Of a DNA stretch of 64,000 nucleotides, positions 14,601 through 26,657 are shown piece by piece. The number at the start of each line of letters is the position of its first letter. Position 1 is the stretch's first letter. The translations under genes were made by a program, and so were the position numbers. The stretch is taken from NCBI RefSeq assembly GCF_949628215.1, contig NC_134279.1, forward strand, positions 54,610,266-54,674,265, in the 5' to 3' direction. The stretch comes from Phalacrocorax aristotelis. Lineage: Eukaryota > Chordata > Aves > Suliformes > Phalacrocoracidae. A model generated the notes under the pieces. The model ran no database searches, was not told the origin of the DNA, and was given only the letters and a program-made list of their open reading frames with translations.

Positions 14601-17600
14601 GGGCCGAAGAATTATAATATAAAGAACAACCGGGAAAGGAAAGCAGATTTGGGAAGATGAGTTCTAGAGATAGAGATGGGGGAAAATCATTATGTACAAA
14701 AAAAAAAAGGGGGGTGTGTTTTAAAAAAACCCTATATAATATACTACACATTAGTCAGGCTTTAAATTGTCGTGAGAGACAATGCAGACAGACAATGCAG
14801 TGTTAGTAACTATCCAATAGAAAGAATAAATAAAAAGGAATCATTTCACTTCTGTACTACTTGGTTAAAGAGATGTAGATACTACAAAAATAATGGGAAC
14901 AAACAAGGCAAAATATAATTTTTAGAAAAATCAGAATAGTTTTTATAACCCACTTTTATTTTAAGGCTGTAACTACTGTTTTAAACTCCACCATCTAACC
15001 ATTTAAAAATAGACATCTTCAACAAGTTTGTCATGAGAAACTGCAACAGCCTTCAGAATTTGTGTCAAGTATCTGCTTAATGCTGTTTGGATAGAGAAGC
15101 CCACTGCTACCCTCCAGTTTCAAACAATTCATTAGTGATAAAATCCCTCACAGTTCCCCCGTTCCTTGGGCTAAGCCCAACTCATTCTGATTGCCTTGAA
15201 ATTCAAGGCAAAGGCAACTCCACCTATGTAATTTTGGCCAGATGCCTGCTTAACCTGTTTTTAAGAGCCCCCTGCACCAGCAACACTACAAGGTCTTGAG
15301 GTAACCGATTCAAGTTACCATATTTGCCATTATTAATTACAATCATGTTTATCAAAACTTCTTCCTGCCAATCTATATAACAGGTCCTCCACACAGCAGA
15401 TCGAGAAAGAAAAGACGTCTTGGCCTCACTTACTTCAAAGGGAGTCACCTGGCTTTGTTAAGTTTGATTAGACCTTGGCACAAGTCTAAGCACCCTAGTA
15501 GTAAGCTTCCATTTATAATGGGACTAACAGGATTTTGTTCAGTCTGCATATAACAACAGTTTTTAGTACACTTTATTTTTTGTCTTCTCCTGAAGAACTT
15601 CCAATTACTCTTAGATGTTGATTGTTATTCATTTAAAAAAATTGTATTTTCCTTCGTAATCCTGCAGCAGATAGCTAAATCCTGTTATAATTAGTATCTT
15701 GATGTAACAAAAGCTTATAGTGGCTATAGAATTTAATTATATCGAGTCTAGACCACATTTGCTCTAACAGCCCAGGAGACCAAGAGATCTTGTAAAACAT
15801 GCTTTGATTTAAGTATGCAAGCCAGACAGACTATAGACAAGAGGAATGAGATCATCAGCTATTCCAAAAGTCTCAAAAACAACTTTACAGACAAAGATGC
15901 AAAGGACACTCCTGGCAAACTGTTCCTTGCATTAGGAAAAAAAAGATATCCTGCCCCAAGTGTCACAGATCAGTCCTGACCTCACTTCCTCAGCTTTTAG
16001 AAGGATTCTAGTTTGGACAGGCAGGTGAAGACTTGGCAAATCTGATTTCACCCAACTAAAAGGGTTGAAATTTTGAAAAGATTATTCACAGAACATGAAA
16101 AATAGCACCTTTGCTTCAATCAAAAGTTGCATACCCAGCAAAAGATGCAAATTACAGTGCCAACTAAACTGAGAGCTAACACAAACCATAAGTATGTGGA
16201 GATTACAGAATTCCTGAATTCATGGGAAGACAGGAATGTTTTTAGTCTTCTGTCATTAGTATAAATGGCAACATGAATTTCTGTCCAGTCTGCATTAAGA
16301 CCTACACATGGGAACTGTGAGATGTTTTATTCCCTACTAATAGTTTTAATTGGGAAGACAGCGATCAGGTTATATCTAAGAATCAAGGAATTATATGAGC
16401 TACTTTTCACCCAACAAATCAAAAGAGCCCATTTCATGGGAACATGAGTTTATATGCCAGGTACCCACCCAAAAACTTAAAATCCAAAGCGAGCAACACT
16501 GTCTAGGAAAGTCCATGGATGAAATCTGACAATTAACATTATTCTAGAAGCAATGATAAACATCCAGAGATGAACAAGTGATATTCAATTTGATATTGGA
16601 AGTAGAAACTCTAATGGTCTGAGGTTTTTTTGTTTGCTTGTCTTTGTCAGGAGTAGCTTATCCTCTCAGTTGCCCTAACAGGAAAGATAAACTTGAGGAC
16701 AGTCACACCCTTTCCTACAGTGTAAGCAGCAAAGTCAAGTTTCCTCCATTTTTAAGAGCAGCAATGTTATTTAACTGGAAGTCTGCAAGCATTTATTTAA
16801 CAAGTCTGACTATATTTCTGTTGTTGAAATGTCAGTTATCACAAGAATTCACATGCTGTTGGAATTAATTTCAACTACCTTTGTATTCTTTTCTGATAAT
16901 ATAACACACGTGCACACAAAAAAAAAACCAACCACCACAAAAACCCCCCACCAAAACTAAAGAGACATGGGCTGTATTTCATAACAGTGAAGAATTATTA
17001 CTGCTTCTAGAACTGCCTGTAGGCCAAGCCATAAAAAGAAATTAGTTTTAAGAACCCCTGTATTGAAATGGAAAGGTAGGCCTCCCAGCTGCACCCTTAG
17101 TGATTCAAGTTTATTTCCCAGATGTGACCAACATACTTAGAAACTCAAAAAACATTTTAAAACCAGAGACAACAACATTACCAATAGCCATTACTTCTAT
17201 GCGGACAGGCAAAAGGATTTGGCAAATACAGTCTAAAAGAAAAAGCCGTATAAAGAACTTTATCTTAAGATTGACAGACTGAAGTGTCTTTTATGTAACA
17301 CACGCACCACTTCCAAGAACGTCATAGCAAACTGCAAACAACAGTTTCCGGCTATATTCAGATTATGGTTCTCTGCTATTTAACTTCATCTACAAGATTC
17401 AAATGCTATCAGGCTGCTAGTTTCAAAGTAATCCTTCCTCTATCCTCAAGAGGAAAGTATAGAGGTTCAGCCACAAGGGTTCTCCTCACATGGATCTACT
17501 TAGGTTAATTCTCTCTCTGTAACACCAAGAAACAAAGCTACAGGATGTTAAGGAGCTAGACCTATTTTTTGCTCTAGCATAGGACAGTGTAAACTAAACA

Positions 17601-20600
17601 GAACCCGCTCAGGTAAATGACAGACTGTGTCTCTGCATGCTGACTCTCTGCCACAAATACCCTCAGATTCAATTTTTCTTATGCTGCTTTTAGCTGAACA
17701 ATTTCTGCTTCTGCTGCCAGAAGAGTAGTGGCTGATTTGGTCTTTGTGTCTTCAAGAGCCAACTGGGTTTTTGCCAGACTGCAAAAAAAGGTAAAGGCAG
17801 AGATTCTACCAGAGAATTTCATATGACAAACTGACTGTTTAAGTAGCCCAAGTCCATACGAATTTAACATATTCAAACAATCACACTGGGCTTTGTGCAG
17901 ACTATCAACGCACATATAGCTTATAAAAAAATCATATCTGACTATGCAATAACAGAATTTTTTTGCTACGACCAATTATTTTCATTAAGACTCGGTTCCG
18001 GTTTCTCCATTGATTTCAACAATTCACAGCATTCAGACTGACTTCACTATCCATAGATAGAGAATCTATGTCCCAAGATACCCTTTCTCCTGCACCTGTC
18101 TCCTGCCTGCCTGCCAATAACTACACAATCATGACTGCATACTGCATCACCTTGAAAGGATCAGTTCCAAAACTTTCACACATAACTTCATCTCTGCTTG
18201 AATTACCTCTTCCCAACCCTCCATCTTCCTACTTTTGCAAACCACAACCAACACCTCTCTCATCTGACTGCACAGAGAAATGGAACCCACAAAAGCTTTA
18301 CCACTGATTTTCCACTTCTTGCAGGAGCCAGCCCAAAATTACTTTTTCTTGTACTGCAAACTGCCTCATGCTCACTCCAATCTGTATTAGCAAATAACTT
18401 TCCTTGTACTTATCACCTGGACCATCCAGCACTTTTCTCCAGCTCATCAAGTAATCTCTTTCTATCCACACAGGAGCAGAAGATGAAATCCCTCACCCCT
18501 AAACCAACCCTTATACACACCTGAACCACAGCATGGCTGAGGTTGGAAGGGACCTCTGGAGGTCATCTGGTCCAACCTGCCTGCTCAAGCTAAGCCACTT
18601 AGAGCCGGTTGCCCAGTACCATGTCAGACAGCTTTTGAATATCTCCAAGGATGGAGACTTCACGACTTTTCTGGGCAACCTGTGCCACTGCTTGGTCACC
18701 CTCACAGTAAAGAAAGGTTTCCCCTGATGTTCAAAGGGAACTTCCTGCATTTCAGTTTGTGCCCATTGCCTCTGGGCCTGCCACTGGGGGCACCACTAGA
18801 AATAGCCTGGCTTTCTTCTTTATACCCTCCCTTCAGGTTTATACGTTAATAAGATCCACCAGCCTCCCATAACTCTTCTCTATAGTTAGAAATAGCTATA
18901 GAAAACAACTCCTTTGCTTATTAAACCTTCCAGGCTGGAATTATTTTGCAAGATTACCCAATTCTGGCAAACCAGTTGAAATGCCAAGAAGAAAAAAACC
19001 TCTCTTCCTTCAAACATTGTGGGGGCGCTTCTCTGTCCCACCTTGTCACTTTTGATATTTAATGTATACTGTGAGATCACAAGGGTTTTTTGTCCTCTTA
19101 GCTTCTTTTCAAGGGGTTGCACTGACCTTTACTCACTCAGAGTTGACCAAGAGACTTTGACAGTGAAAAATTGGAATGCCTGCATTCATCCAAGATGAGA
19201 CATAACAGATATAATAGGTGTTGGAGATTAAGGAAAGAGCAACTGATGTCATCTCCCTTGTCTTCTTTAAGGCCTTTAACATGGTCCCACACAACACCCT
19301 TGTCTCTAAATTGGAGAGATATGGATTTGATAAATGGACAAGGAATTGGCTGGATTGCCATGCCAAAGAGTTGCAGTCAACAGCTCAATGTCCAGATGGA
19401 GATCAGTGACAAGTGCTGACAGTGACAGTGGGATCCGTATTGGGACTGGTACTGTTCGATATCTTCATTAATGACATTTACAGCAGGATTGAGTGCACCA
19501 TCAGCAAGTTTGTGGATGACACCAAGCTGATACTCTTGAGGGAACAGGTGCCACCCAGAGGGACCTTGACAGCCTTGAGGAGCAGGCCCATGTGAATCTC
19601 ATGAAGTTCAACAAAGCCAAGTGCAATGTGATGCACCTGGGTCAGGGCAATCACCAGTATCAGTACAGACTGGAGGGGGAATGGATTAAGAGCAGCCCTG
19701 TGGAGGTGGTCTTGAAGATAGTGGTAGATAAAATGCTAGAAATGAGCTGGCAACATGCATGCATTCACAGCCCAAAAAAACCAACCATATCCTGGGCTCA
19801 TAAAAAGAAGTCAGGGCCAGCAGGTCAAGGGAGATGATTCTCCCCTTTCATGAGACCCTACCTGGAGTACTGCATCCAGGTCTCGGATCCCCATCACAAG
19901 AAGGACATGGACCTGTCAGAGCAGGTCCAGAGGAGTGCCACAAAGGTGATCAGAGGGTTGGAACACCTTTCCTATGAAGAAAGGCTAAGGGAGTTGGCAT
20001 AGTTTAACTTTGCGAAGAAAAGGCTTCAGGGAGATCCTAATGAAGCCTTTCAATACTTAAAGGGGGCTTATAAGAAAGATGGAGAAAGACTTTACCTTTC
20101 CCCCCTGTCCTAGTAATAGGCCAAGGGGTAATGGTTTTAAACTGAAAGAGAGAAGATTTAGATTGGATATAAGGAAGAAATTCTTTATGCTGAGGGTGGT
20201 AAGACACTGGAACATGTTGCCCAGAGATGCTGTGGGTGCCCCTCCCTGGAAGTGTTCAAGGCCAGGTTGCATGGGTCTTTCAGCAACCTGGACTAGTGGA
20301 AGATGACCCTGCCCATGGCAGAGGGGTTGGACTAGATGACCGTTGACAGTCCCTTCTAACCCAAACCATTCTGTGATTCTACAATTCTATGAAAGCAGGA
20401 GATATCTGCAAGCTTAGGGTACAGGATGAAATATTCTATTGAACCTCTTTCCTCTAATCTAGCTAATACAGTTTGCAGTTCTGAGAACTTGATATTCTTG
20501 GAAACTCTTAGAGCATTAAATCATATCACTTATTGTACTGACCCAAGGACTGTGAACATTCATTGTCCTCACACTAATAGGATGCATGAGAAAGTGTCTG

Positions 20601-23600
20601 TCCTTGGAGCTACCCCTGAAATGTCCCTGGAAGCGGCACTAACTGCACAAATTCATTTGTGAAGCAATTAAGTCATTTTAAAACTACAGTACTCCACAAA
20701 ATGTGTTTTATACAACTTGACAAAAAACTGTTCAGTCCTAGTCATTTATTTGAAAAACTGTCCTTCTTCCTCCATCTTGCCACAGTGGGTTTTGAGCTTC
20801 TTAGATGTTCGCATTCCAACTACATACTGTAATTATGACATGTTGTAAGTCCTTCAGTAAGTGTTGCACTATAGCTGCTCAATTGATTTTTTTATCAAGG
20901 TTTGCTCAGCACGCAACAGTTCATTGACTATAATTCCACTGGGATGGTCATGCACTATACAAAATCCTTTTATCTAGAATACCGGCATGTTTTCCAACTC
21001 CTCTGCCAGAAGCAAAACCTACCAAGTCAGTTTATGAATGCAAGTACAACTGTATCATTTGTACCCCACTCTGGACACTACAGAGACAATCCAGAGCCTA
21101 GATATACTTTGAAGCTCTGATTTTAAGCCAGAAGTGAAACATTTTACAAATCTCCATCAGTACTTAGATGTCAAGAGAAATACATGGCTTGTTAAAAAAC
21201 AACAAAAAAAAAACCAAACAAAAAGAATCACAGTTAATTCCCCTACTCTTGCTGCACATGGTTGAGCTGTAGACGAGTTGAAGTCAGTTCTTCCTGCAGC
21301 TCTTGCAGTTGAAAAGTCTGATTGCTGGCTAGCTCTCTCAGCTGCCTCTCTTTCTCAATTGAATCCTACAATAAAACAAATTCACACTGCTTGAATGTTC
21401 TACCTTACAGAATCCTTTAGCAACGTAGTATAGCATTATTAGCAGATGTATTTCTAAACATTTCAGCAGAGACTGTTTCTAAAGCAACTGAAAACAAAAG
21501 CAATTGCATAACTTCCAGAGACAAAGGCAATACCTTCCAGGCACACAAAACAAAGACTCAATTATATCAGGAAAAATATCCATTTCATTTACACCTCATG
21601 ACAGAGAATACAGAAGACCTGCACATGCAGATTTACTACCTGTATACACATCATCTGAACAAAGTGTTCTTGCGGATATGTCGCATGGGTCTTTTTCCAG
21701 TCAGTCATCTTCTGACTGACTTTATCACCAACTCAAGTAAAGTTTTTGGGAACACATGTACACAAAATAACAGAAAAAGTTATCAGAACAGAGGAGGCAG
21801 CTGTTGTCATTCCAGAAAGCATACTGTTACACATCCAGCTCAGTCTTTAACAACCTGTAGGTTTGCCTGATACTACCAGAATTAAATAAGTAGCTGTGCA
21901 GCAGGCCTTTCTTTAAATTTTGAATGTCATGCAATGACAAATCCATAACTGGTGTATCAGGTATATTGTCATTTAACAACATCACAATTTTACCTTTTGT
22001 GGTTTTTTTGCAGAACCCTACTCCTGCAATACACAAGAATCTGACTCTTCAGGGATATAACTTTTCATCTGTCCTTATTTTCATTGTGAAAGATTTTGAC
22101 AGAAGAGGGGTAAAAATGAGAAGTCAGAGAACATGGAGACATCACTGTCAAATCTCAAGATCCTCAATATTTTCCCCTAGTCTGCATCAACCAATGCTCT
22201 TATTTTCTTGCAAAGCACAAAGCCACAGCAGATCTGTCTTTCCTGCTAAACTGTTAGTACTATAACACTTCAGTAAATATCAAATGCACACTAACTCCAA
22301 ACATCAAGTCAGGCATGTGGCAGCATCATGATGGAGGTGAGCAGGGTCTTCCTCCCCCCTTCTGGAGGTATTATAAAGCTCAGACACTAAACAAAGATTT
22401 TTTTTTTCTTCAAAAAAATAAAAGGAGCTCACAGATAAACGCATGGAGTTTATACACACCTTCAGCTTACCCATGTATTTTCACAGTTTGGTTTTTACTA
22501 ATAGAGATATGGTATAAGTACTTCTATGACATCTTTGCAAGTGTAAATGTAGCATAATTCTTTACCTGGAAAAGGAAAGCAGTACAAGAACATAGCTTCT
22601 CTTACAAAGCAAATTCCTCCATATAGTCACTCATTGTTGTGAAACAGCATAAGCCCTAGAAGGCCAAAAGTAACTTAAATGACCTATTTGATTTCCCTTT
22701 CAAAGGAAATGTGAGACAGAGGAATAGCATAGTTGTCTCTACAGTTGTCTCCATGAGCAACTAAGGACATATTTCATTAAGCAAAATCAGGGAGGGAGGC
22801 TATTGTTAACAGAAAGTCATTAAAGCTCTCCTGCAGGTATAAAATCACACTGTTCTACCTTAAAATAAATTTCCTACATACCTGAGTGAGAGAGAGGTTG
22901 GTTTCAAAGAGCCTTCCTGAAGTAGCACAGGAGAAACAAGTCCCTAGCCATGGCAGGAGACGAGTTTTTATTGTTTCCACACCTGCATAATGCCCACCTA
23001 AGAAAATACACACATTAAGAAATTGTGAGAACACTTATAGAAAGAGCCAGAGTTTGAAAAGATGACACGTGTGAAATGTGTTAGTAATAAGGCAAGGCAC
23101 TGATTTACCTTCTTGAGATGTTTCATTGAGGATTGTGAAGAGCTGCCCTTGAATCTCAGAGTTCAATTCTATTATTTCACAGCATCGGTTCAGATTCTGA
23201 TCACAGGAATTAATCTGTAAATTAATGTGTGTTAATACCTCTGCCTAGGTTTACTTAAAATTATTCCTGTTATGATCATGACTTGTTTGGGTTGGGTGTT
23301 TTTTTTTCCTATAAATTATATCTTCACAACCTTTTCTTACTGCATTTGCTAGAATATTCATCTTTATAATGTTCACATTGTTAATAGGCAAACGAACAAG
23401 GCATCGGGACTTCTATCACACAGTTATTTCACTACTTGGGAAAACTCTTTCCCCATTCATAAAGAAGACGCAACCACAAATATCTCTAAAAGAAGAACTG
23501 TAATAATTGTGGATCTGTGTTAAAATCTTTCAACACAGTTTTTAAAATTTTTGTTTTTAAAATAACATGGTAGGAGATTGTTGGATAAAAAAACCCGTAT

Positions 23601-26136
23601 CAGTCCAAAATCTGATTTTCCATATTAGTTGAAATAATACATATAAGGCTATTATCTTGCTTTGTCAACAGCCACATGAGGCCTCCATGCAATTTCATCT
23701 GATTTTTAAGACGTACCAACTGAAACAAACACTACTGAAGAACAGGCAAAATCCAGCCTTATGCCTAGGAAACACAGAACAGCAAAACTACACCACTTTC
23801 TGCAAATGCAGAAAAGGAGTTGACAGAGTTAATCTGTCCAGGGTGATACTGCACCTGCCAGGACAACGCGCACTTTGTACCTGCTTCCTTAATCTTTATC
23901 CATAACCCGTGTATCATCTTCAGCTTAGATCACCCTCTAGGTCTTCAGGCTTTAATGCCTCCATATGGTTTTTACAAGCTTCCAAAACTCCCACCCATGC
24001 CCCTGTCAGCTTGCATTTTGATTGTTGCAGCATGCTTTCCTCTGGCCTCAAGGACCAGTCTCACCCAGCTAACCTCCACCAGAACACCACTTTTGCAGTG
24101 GTGCATTTTTCCAGCTCATTACACTGAAATAACACCCATGGTGCTTCCATCTGCCAGTTCCTCCTCTTCCACAATGGCAGCCTGAACCTGCTCATTTTCA
24201 TTTCCCAGGACCTCACCGACTACCCTCACCTCACTTATTACAGAGAGTTCAGCTCCCACTATTGCTCAATCCCCCTGAGGTCTACCTCCACCTTCCATTT
24301 GAAGATTTTAAAATGAGTGCCTCTGTTCTTCCTCCTCTGGTGTCTGTGGTAGCATTACAAGCTACCCTCAAAATCCTCCTTAAAGCTGTCCTTCACCATG
24401 AATCCTGCAGAGTTTGACTGGCCATTAATATGCTCTAACTCCTACATGTCTGTCCTGGTTTTGGCTGGGATAGAGTTGATTTTCTTCTTAGTAGCTAGTA
24501 TAGGGCTGTGTTTTGGGTTTGTGCTGAAAACAGTGTTGATAATGCAGAGATGTTTTAGTTGTTGCTAAGCAGTGCTTACAATAGTCAAGGCCTTTTTCAG
24601 CTCCCCATGTTCTGCTGGGTGCACAAGAAGCTGGGAGGGGACACAGCTGGGACAATGGACCAAAGGGATATTCCATACCATATGATGTCGTGCTTAGCAC
24701 ATAAAGCTGGGGCAAGAAGAAGGAAGTAGGGGACATTCGGAGTGACGTTGTGTGTCTTCCCAAGTAACCGTTATGCATGATGGAGCTCTGCTTTCCTGGA
24801 GGTGGCTGAGCACCTGCCTGCCAATGGCAAGCAGTGCACGAATTCCTTGTTTTGCTTTGCTTGAGCTCGTGGCTTTTGCTTTACCTATTGAACTGTCTTG
24901 CCTCCGGTCATGAGTTTCCTCACTTTTCCTCTTCTGGTTGTCTCCCCCATCCCACCAGGGGGGAGCAAGCAAGCAGCTGCATGGTGCTTGGTTGCTGACT
25001 GGGACTAAACCATGGCAATGTCATGAAGTAAAAAGAGTAACCAACTTCCCTTGAAAAGGCTGCGTCTCTGCTCAGCACCTTTCCTCACCAGCCATAGCAC
25101 ACACACTGTAGATGCTTACAGGCTCATGACCAAATCTAGCTTCAGGACACTGATGGTTATGAAACCTGGGGACACAGGAGCGACAACCCTGCCAAGGCTG
25201 TTTCTGCTGAGAAAATTCCCAGTTTTCAAATCTCAGTTCCCTTCATCTCACATTTCCCAAAGTTTTACACTTTCTCTCCTGCTTCCATTGTTTCGGCTCC
25301 TGACTCCCCTGTTGCCTCATTCTCCTCCATGCATCCCATTACACCCACCTCCAGCATTCTCCTCCCCCACACCTGAAACCCTTTGCTCACACCTGCTTCC
25401 CCCCTCGCAAAGCCCTTCTGCTGCTGTGCTGCCTTGCGGCAGCCTCCCAGCTCTAACAGATTTCCCACCCCCAAGAGCCAGGAAGGTGCATGGCCCCGTT
25501 CTCACTTTCAGCATCCTTTTTTTTCCTCGCAGTTTCCTGACTGTTCCCAGGCCACCGGCAATTCATTCTGAGCACACCTGTGACGGTTCCATTTGCTGGT
25601 CTTTTACCACAAAACTCTTTTCTGACCCAGACTCATCCATTACAGCTCAAATACTCTCAGATACCACTTTTAACCTCCAGTCCCAGCTGTCAGTGAACCT
25701 TCTCACCGGCAGAAAAGAAAACAGCGGAGGCTGCCTGTGTCACAACTGGGATAACTGGGTGCGGGGGGGTGTGTCACTGTCCCAAACTGGCCTTTTGACC
25801 CCGAAGCGCGGCCGCTCCGCGGCCGGCTGTGGCTCTCGGTTTCCCCGGGCTAAGAGCACCCGCCCCCCGGTAGGCGGCGGGGGCCGCCGCTGCTCCGCGT
25901 CCCGCCGTCACCGCGGAAACGGCCGCAGGGCCCGGGCACCGCGGCAGCCACGCCGCCGCCGGCGGCCTCCGGCCCCCGAGGGTCGGCAGGGTCCCTCTGC
26001 ACAGCCCCACAGCAGCCACCGATCCCCCCCACCCCCCGTCGCGGCCCACCTCGTAATCCCGGTACCAGCTCTCCAGCTTCTCCTGCAGCACCCGGCCGCT
26101 CTCCGCACTGACCAGCCGCCTCAAGCCCTCGGCCAT
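8638..26136 (-). CDS. SPATA18: SPATA18, mitochondria-eating protein (MIEAP), spliced
   Basis: MIEAP is a p53-inducible protein of mitochondrial quality control, first known from spermatogenic cells. Coding exons on the minus strand: 26136-26050, 23214-23109, 22997-22882, 21365-21247, 17778-about 17661, 13635-13501, 12836-12599, 11798-11640, 11097-10922, 10063-9940, 9590-9522, 8700-8638. All borders except those discussed have GT/AG and agree in phase. The start ([10 protein letters not shown]) matches the family's MAE-x-LKRLVS. Next come a helical N-terminal part ([21 protein letters not shown]), a coiled coil, an Arg/Ser-rich linker ([11 protein letters not shown]), the conserved C-terminal domain ([39 protein letters not shown]) and an RS-rich tail ending SPSKWAY. 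The fifth exon runs into an in-frame TAA at 17681-17679 with no good earlier donor. Joining exon 4 to exon 6 keeps the frame and would give 463 residues, against 538 in human from memory. Gene identity is certain; the middle of the model is not. Confidence 0.93.
15180..15460 (-). repeat. Ancient CR1-like LINE 3' fragment (tentative)
   Basis: Read on the minus strand, this follows the usual CR1 3' order at low identity: an 'ATCGGTTACCTCAAGACC' piece resembling 'aacaggttacc', then 'CTCTTAAAAACAGGTTAAGC', then a 'GGCATCTGGCC' stretch. It lies in a SPATA18 intron. Divergence is high, so family and edges are approximate. Confidence 0.4.
16913..16960. repeat. A/C-rich low-complexity tract in SPATA18 intron
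   Basis: A poly-A run followed by CCAACCACCAC and AAAACCCCCC motifs. It is simple low-complexity sequence inside the large intron between SPATA18 exons 5 and 6. The rest of that intron (13,636-17,660) shows no recognised coding block besides the CR1-like piece at 15.2-15.5 kb. Confidence 0.7.
18524..18880 (-). mobile_element. CR1 LINE, 5'-truncated 3' end, minus orientation
   Basis: The plus strand reads as the reverse complement of a CR1 3' end: GAGGTTGGAAGGGACCTCTG, then TGGTCCAACCTGCCTGCTCA, TCCAAGGATGGAGACTTC and TTTATACCCTCCCTTCAGG. These are standard blocks of avian CR1. The 3' end is at the left and the right edge is a 5' truncation. It lies in the SPATA18 intron between exons 4 and 5, about 0.3 kb from a second CR1 in the other orientation. 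Confidence 0.9.
19225..20392 (+). mobile_element. CR1 LINE, 5'-truncated, with reverse transcriptase remnant
   Basis: About 1.2 kb of CR1 in plus orientation. Pieces of the ORF2 reverse transcriptase are readable: [20 protein letters not shown], then [18 protein letters not shown] and SKFVDDTKL, the last holding the catalytic F/Y-x-DD box. Downstream are the usual blocks (GGGAGTTGGCATAG, GGTGGTAAGACACTGGAACA, GACCCTGCCCATGGCAGAGG) and the terminal CTGTGATTCTACAATTCTATG octamer-type tail. Frame changes and stops make it inactive. It sits in a SPATA18 intron, antisense to the gene. Confidence 0.93.
24451..25017 (+). mobile_element. Solo LTR, avian ERVL-type (class III)
   Basis: A 567-bp element runs from TGTCCTGGTTTTGGCTGGGA to ...ACTAAACCATGGCA and is flanked by the 5-bp direct repeat ATGTC (24446-24450 and 25018-25022). 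The TG...CA ends, the 5-bp target duplication and the internal blocks (AGTAGCTAGTATAGGGCTGT; AAAGGGATATTCCATACCAT; CACCAGGGGGGAGCAAGC) match a solo-LTR family widespread in birds, resembling the zebra-finch ERVL LTRs. No internal viral region is present, so it is the product of LTR-LTR recombination. It lies in SPATA18 intron 1 about 1 kb from exon 1. The moderate divergence from the family as I remember it suggests a bird-lineage insertion of intermediate age. Confidence 0.85.
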
Positions 26137-26649
26137 GGCCGGCTGTCAGCTCACCCCCGACCTTGGGACGGGCTGCGCTGGTTGTCCCGGCCCGAGCCGT
26201 GCCCCCGGGAGCCCTCCGGGGCGGGCGGCGTGGGGCGGGAGCTGGTACCGCCGGCCCGGGCCCGCCGCTCTGGGCAGCGCCGCGTTCGCGCTACCTTTGT
26301 AGCGGCGATTGTAACGTGGGCCGGGCCAGGGGCGGCGGCGGGTGCCACGGCGACGGGGGCAGGGCGCGCCTCGGTTGTGGTAACGCGGCGGCCGCCACCC
26401 CGAGTGCCCGCGGCACCGCGGCCCGGCGCGGGGGGGATGAATGGACGGACGGACGGACAGACACCCCCTCGGCCGCCAGGTGGCGCCGCCCAGTGAGGCC
26501 TTTCCGCACCGCCGCCGGTAAGGACCGGCCCCGCGGAGCGGAGCAGAGCAGCACCGGGCTCGGGCTCGGCCCCGGCCGCCTCCCTCCCCGCGCCGCCAGG
26601 GGTCGCCCGCGGGTTCCGCCGCGACGGTCAGCGGCGGCAGCGGAGGAAG
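26137..26649. promoter_or_regulatory. Bidirectional promoter of SPATA18 (-) and SGCB (+)
   Basis: Only 513 bp separate the two start codons, which face away from each other inside a CpG island. No TATA box stands close to either start. The same head-to-head pair exists in human, so the arrangement is old. A GTTGTGGTAAC element at 26374-26384 contains an RFX half-site (GGTAAC), which would suit a gene expressed in ciliated and germ cells. A (GGAC)n run lies at 26442-26459. The transcription starts themselves cannot be placed from sequence alone. Confidence 0.8.
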
Positions 26650-26657
26650 ATGGCGGC
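26646..26657 (+). promoter_or_regulatory. YY1-type element overlapping the SGCB start codon
   Basis: The sequence AAGATGGCGGCG around the SGCB ATG fits the YY1 consensus (AAnATGGCGGC) seen at many CpG-island promoters where the site also encodes Met-Ala-Ala. Seen directly; factor binding is inferred. Confidence 0.55.

Noticed and set aside
24451-25017. Solo LTR as part of a larger viral element
   Set aside because: Matching target duplications sit directly at both ends and no internal viral region is present, so it is only a solo LTR.
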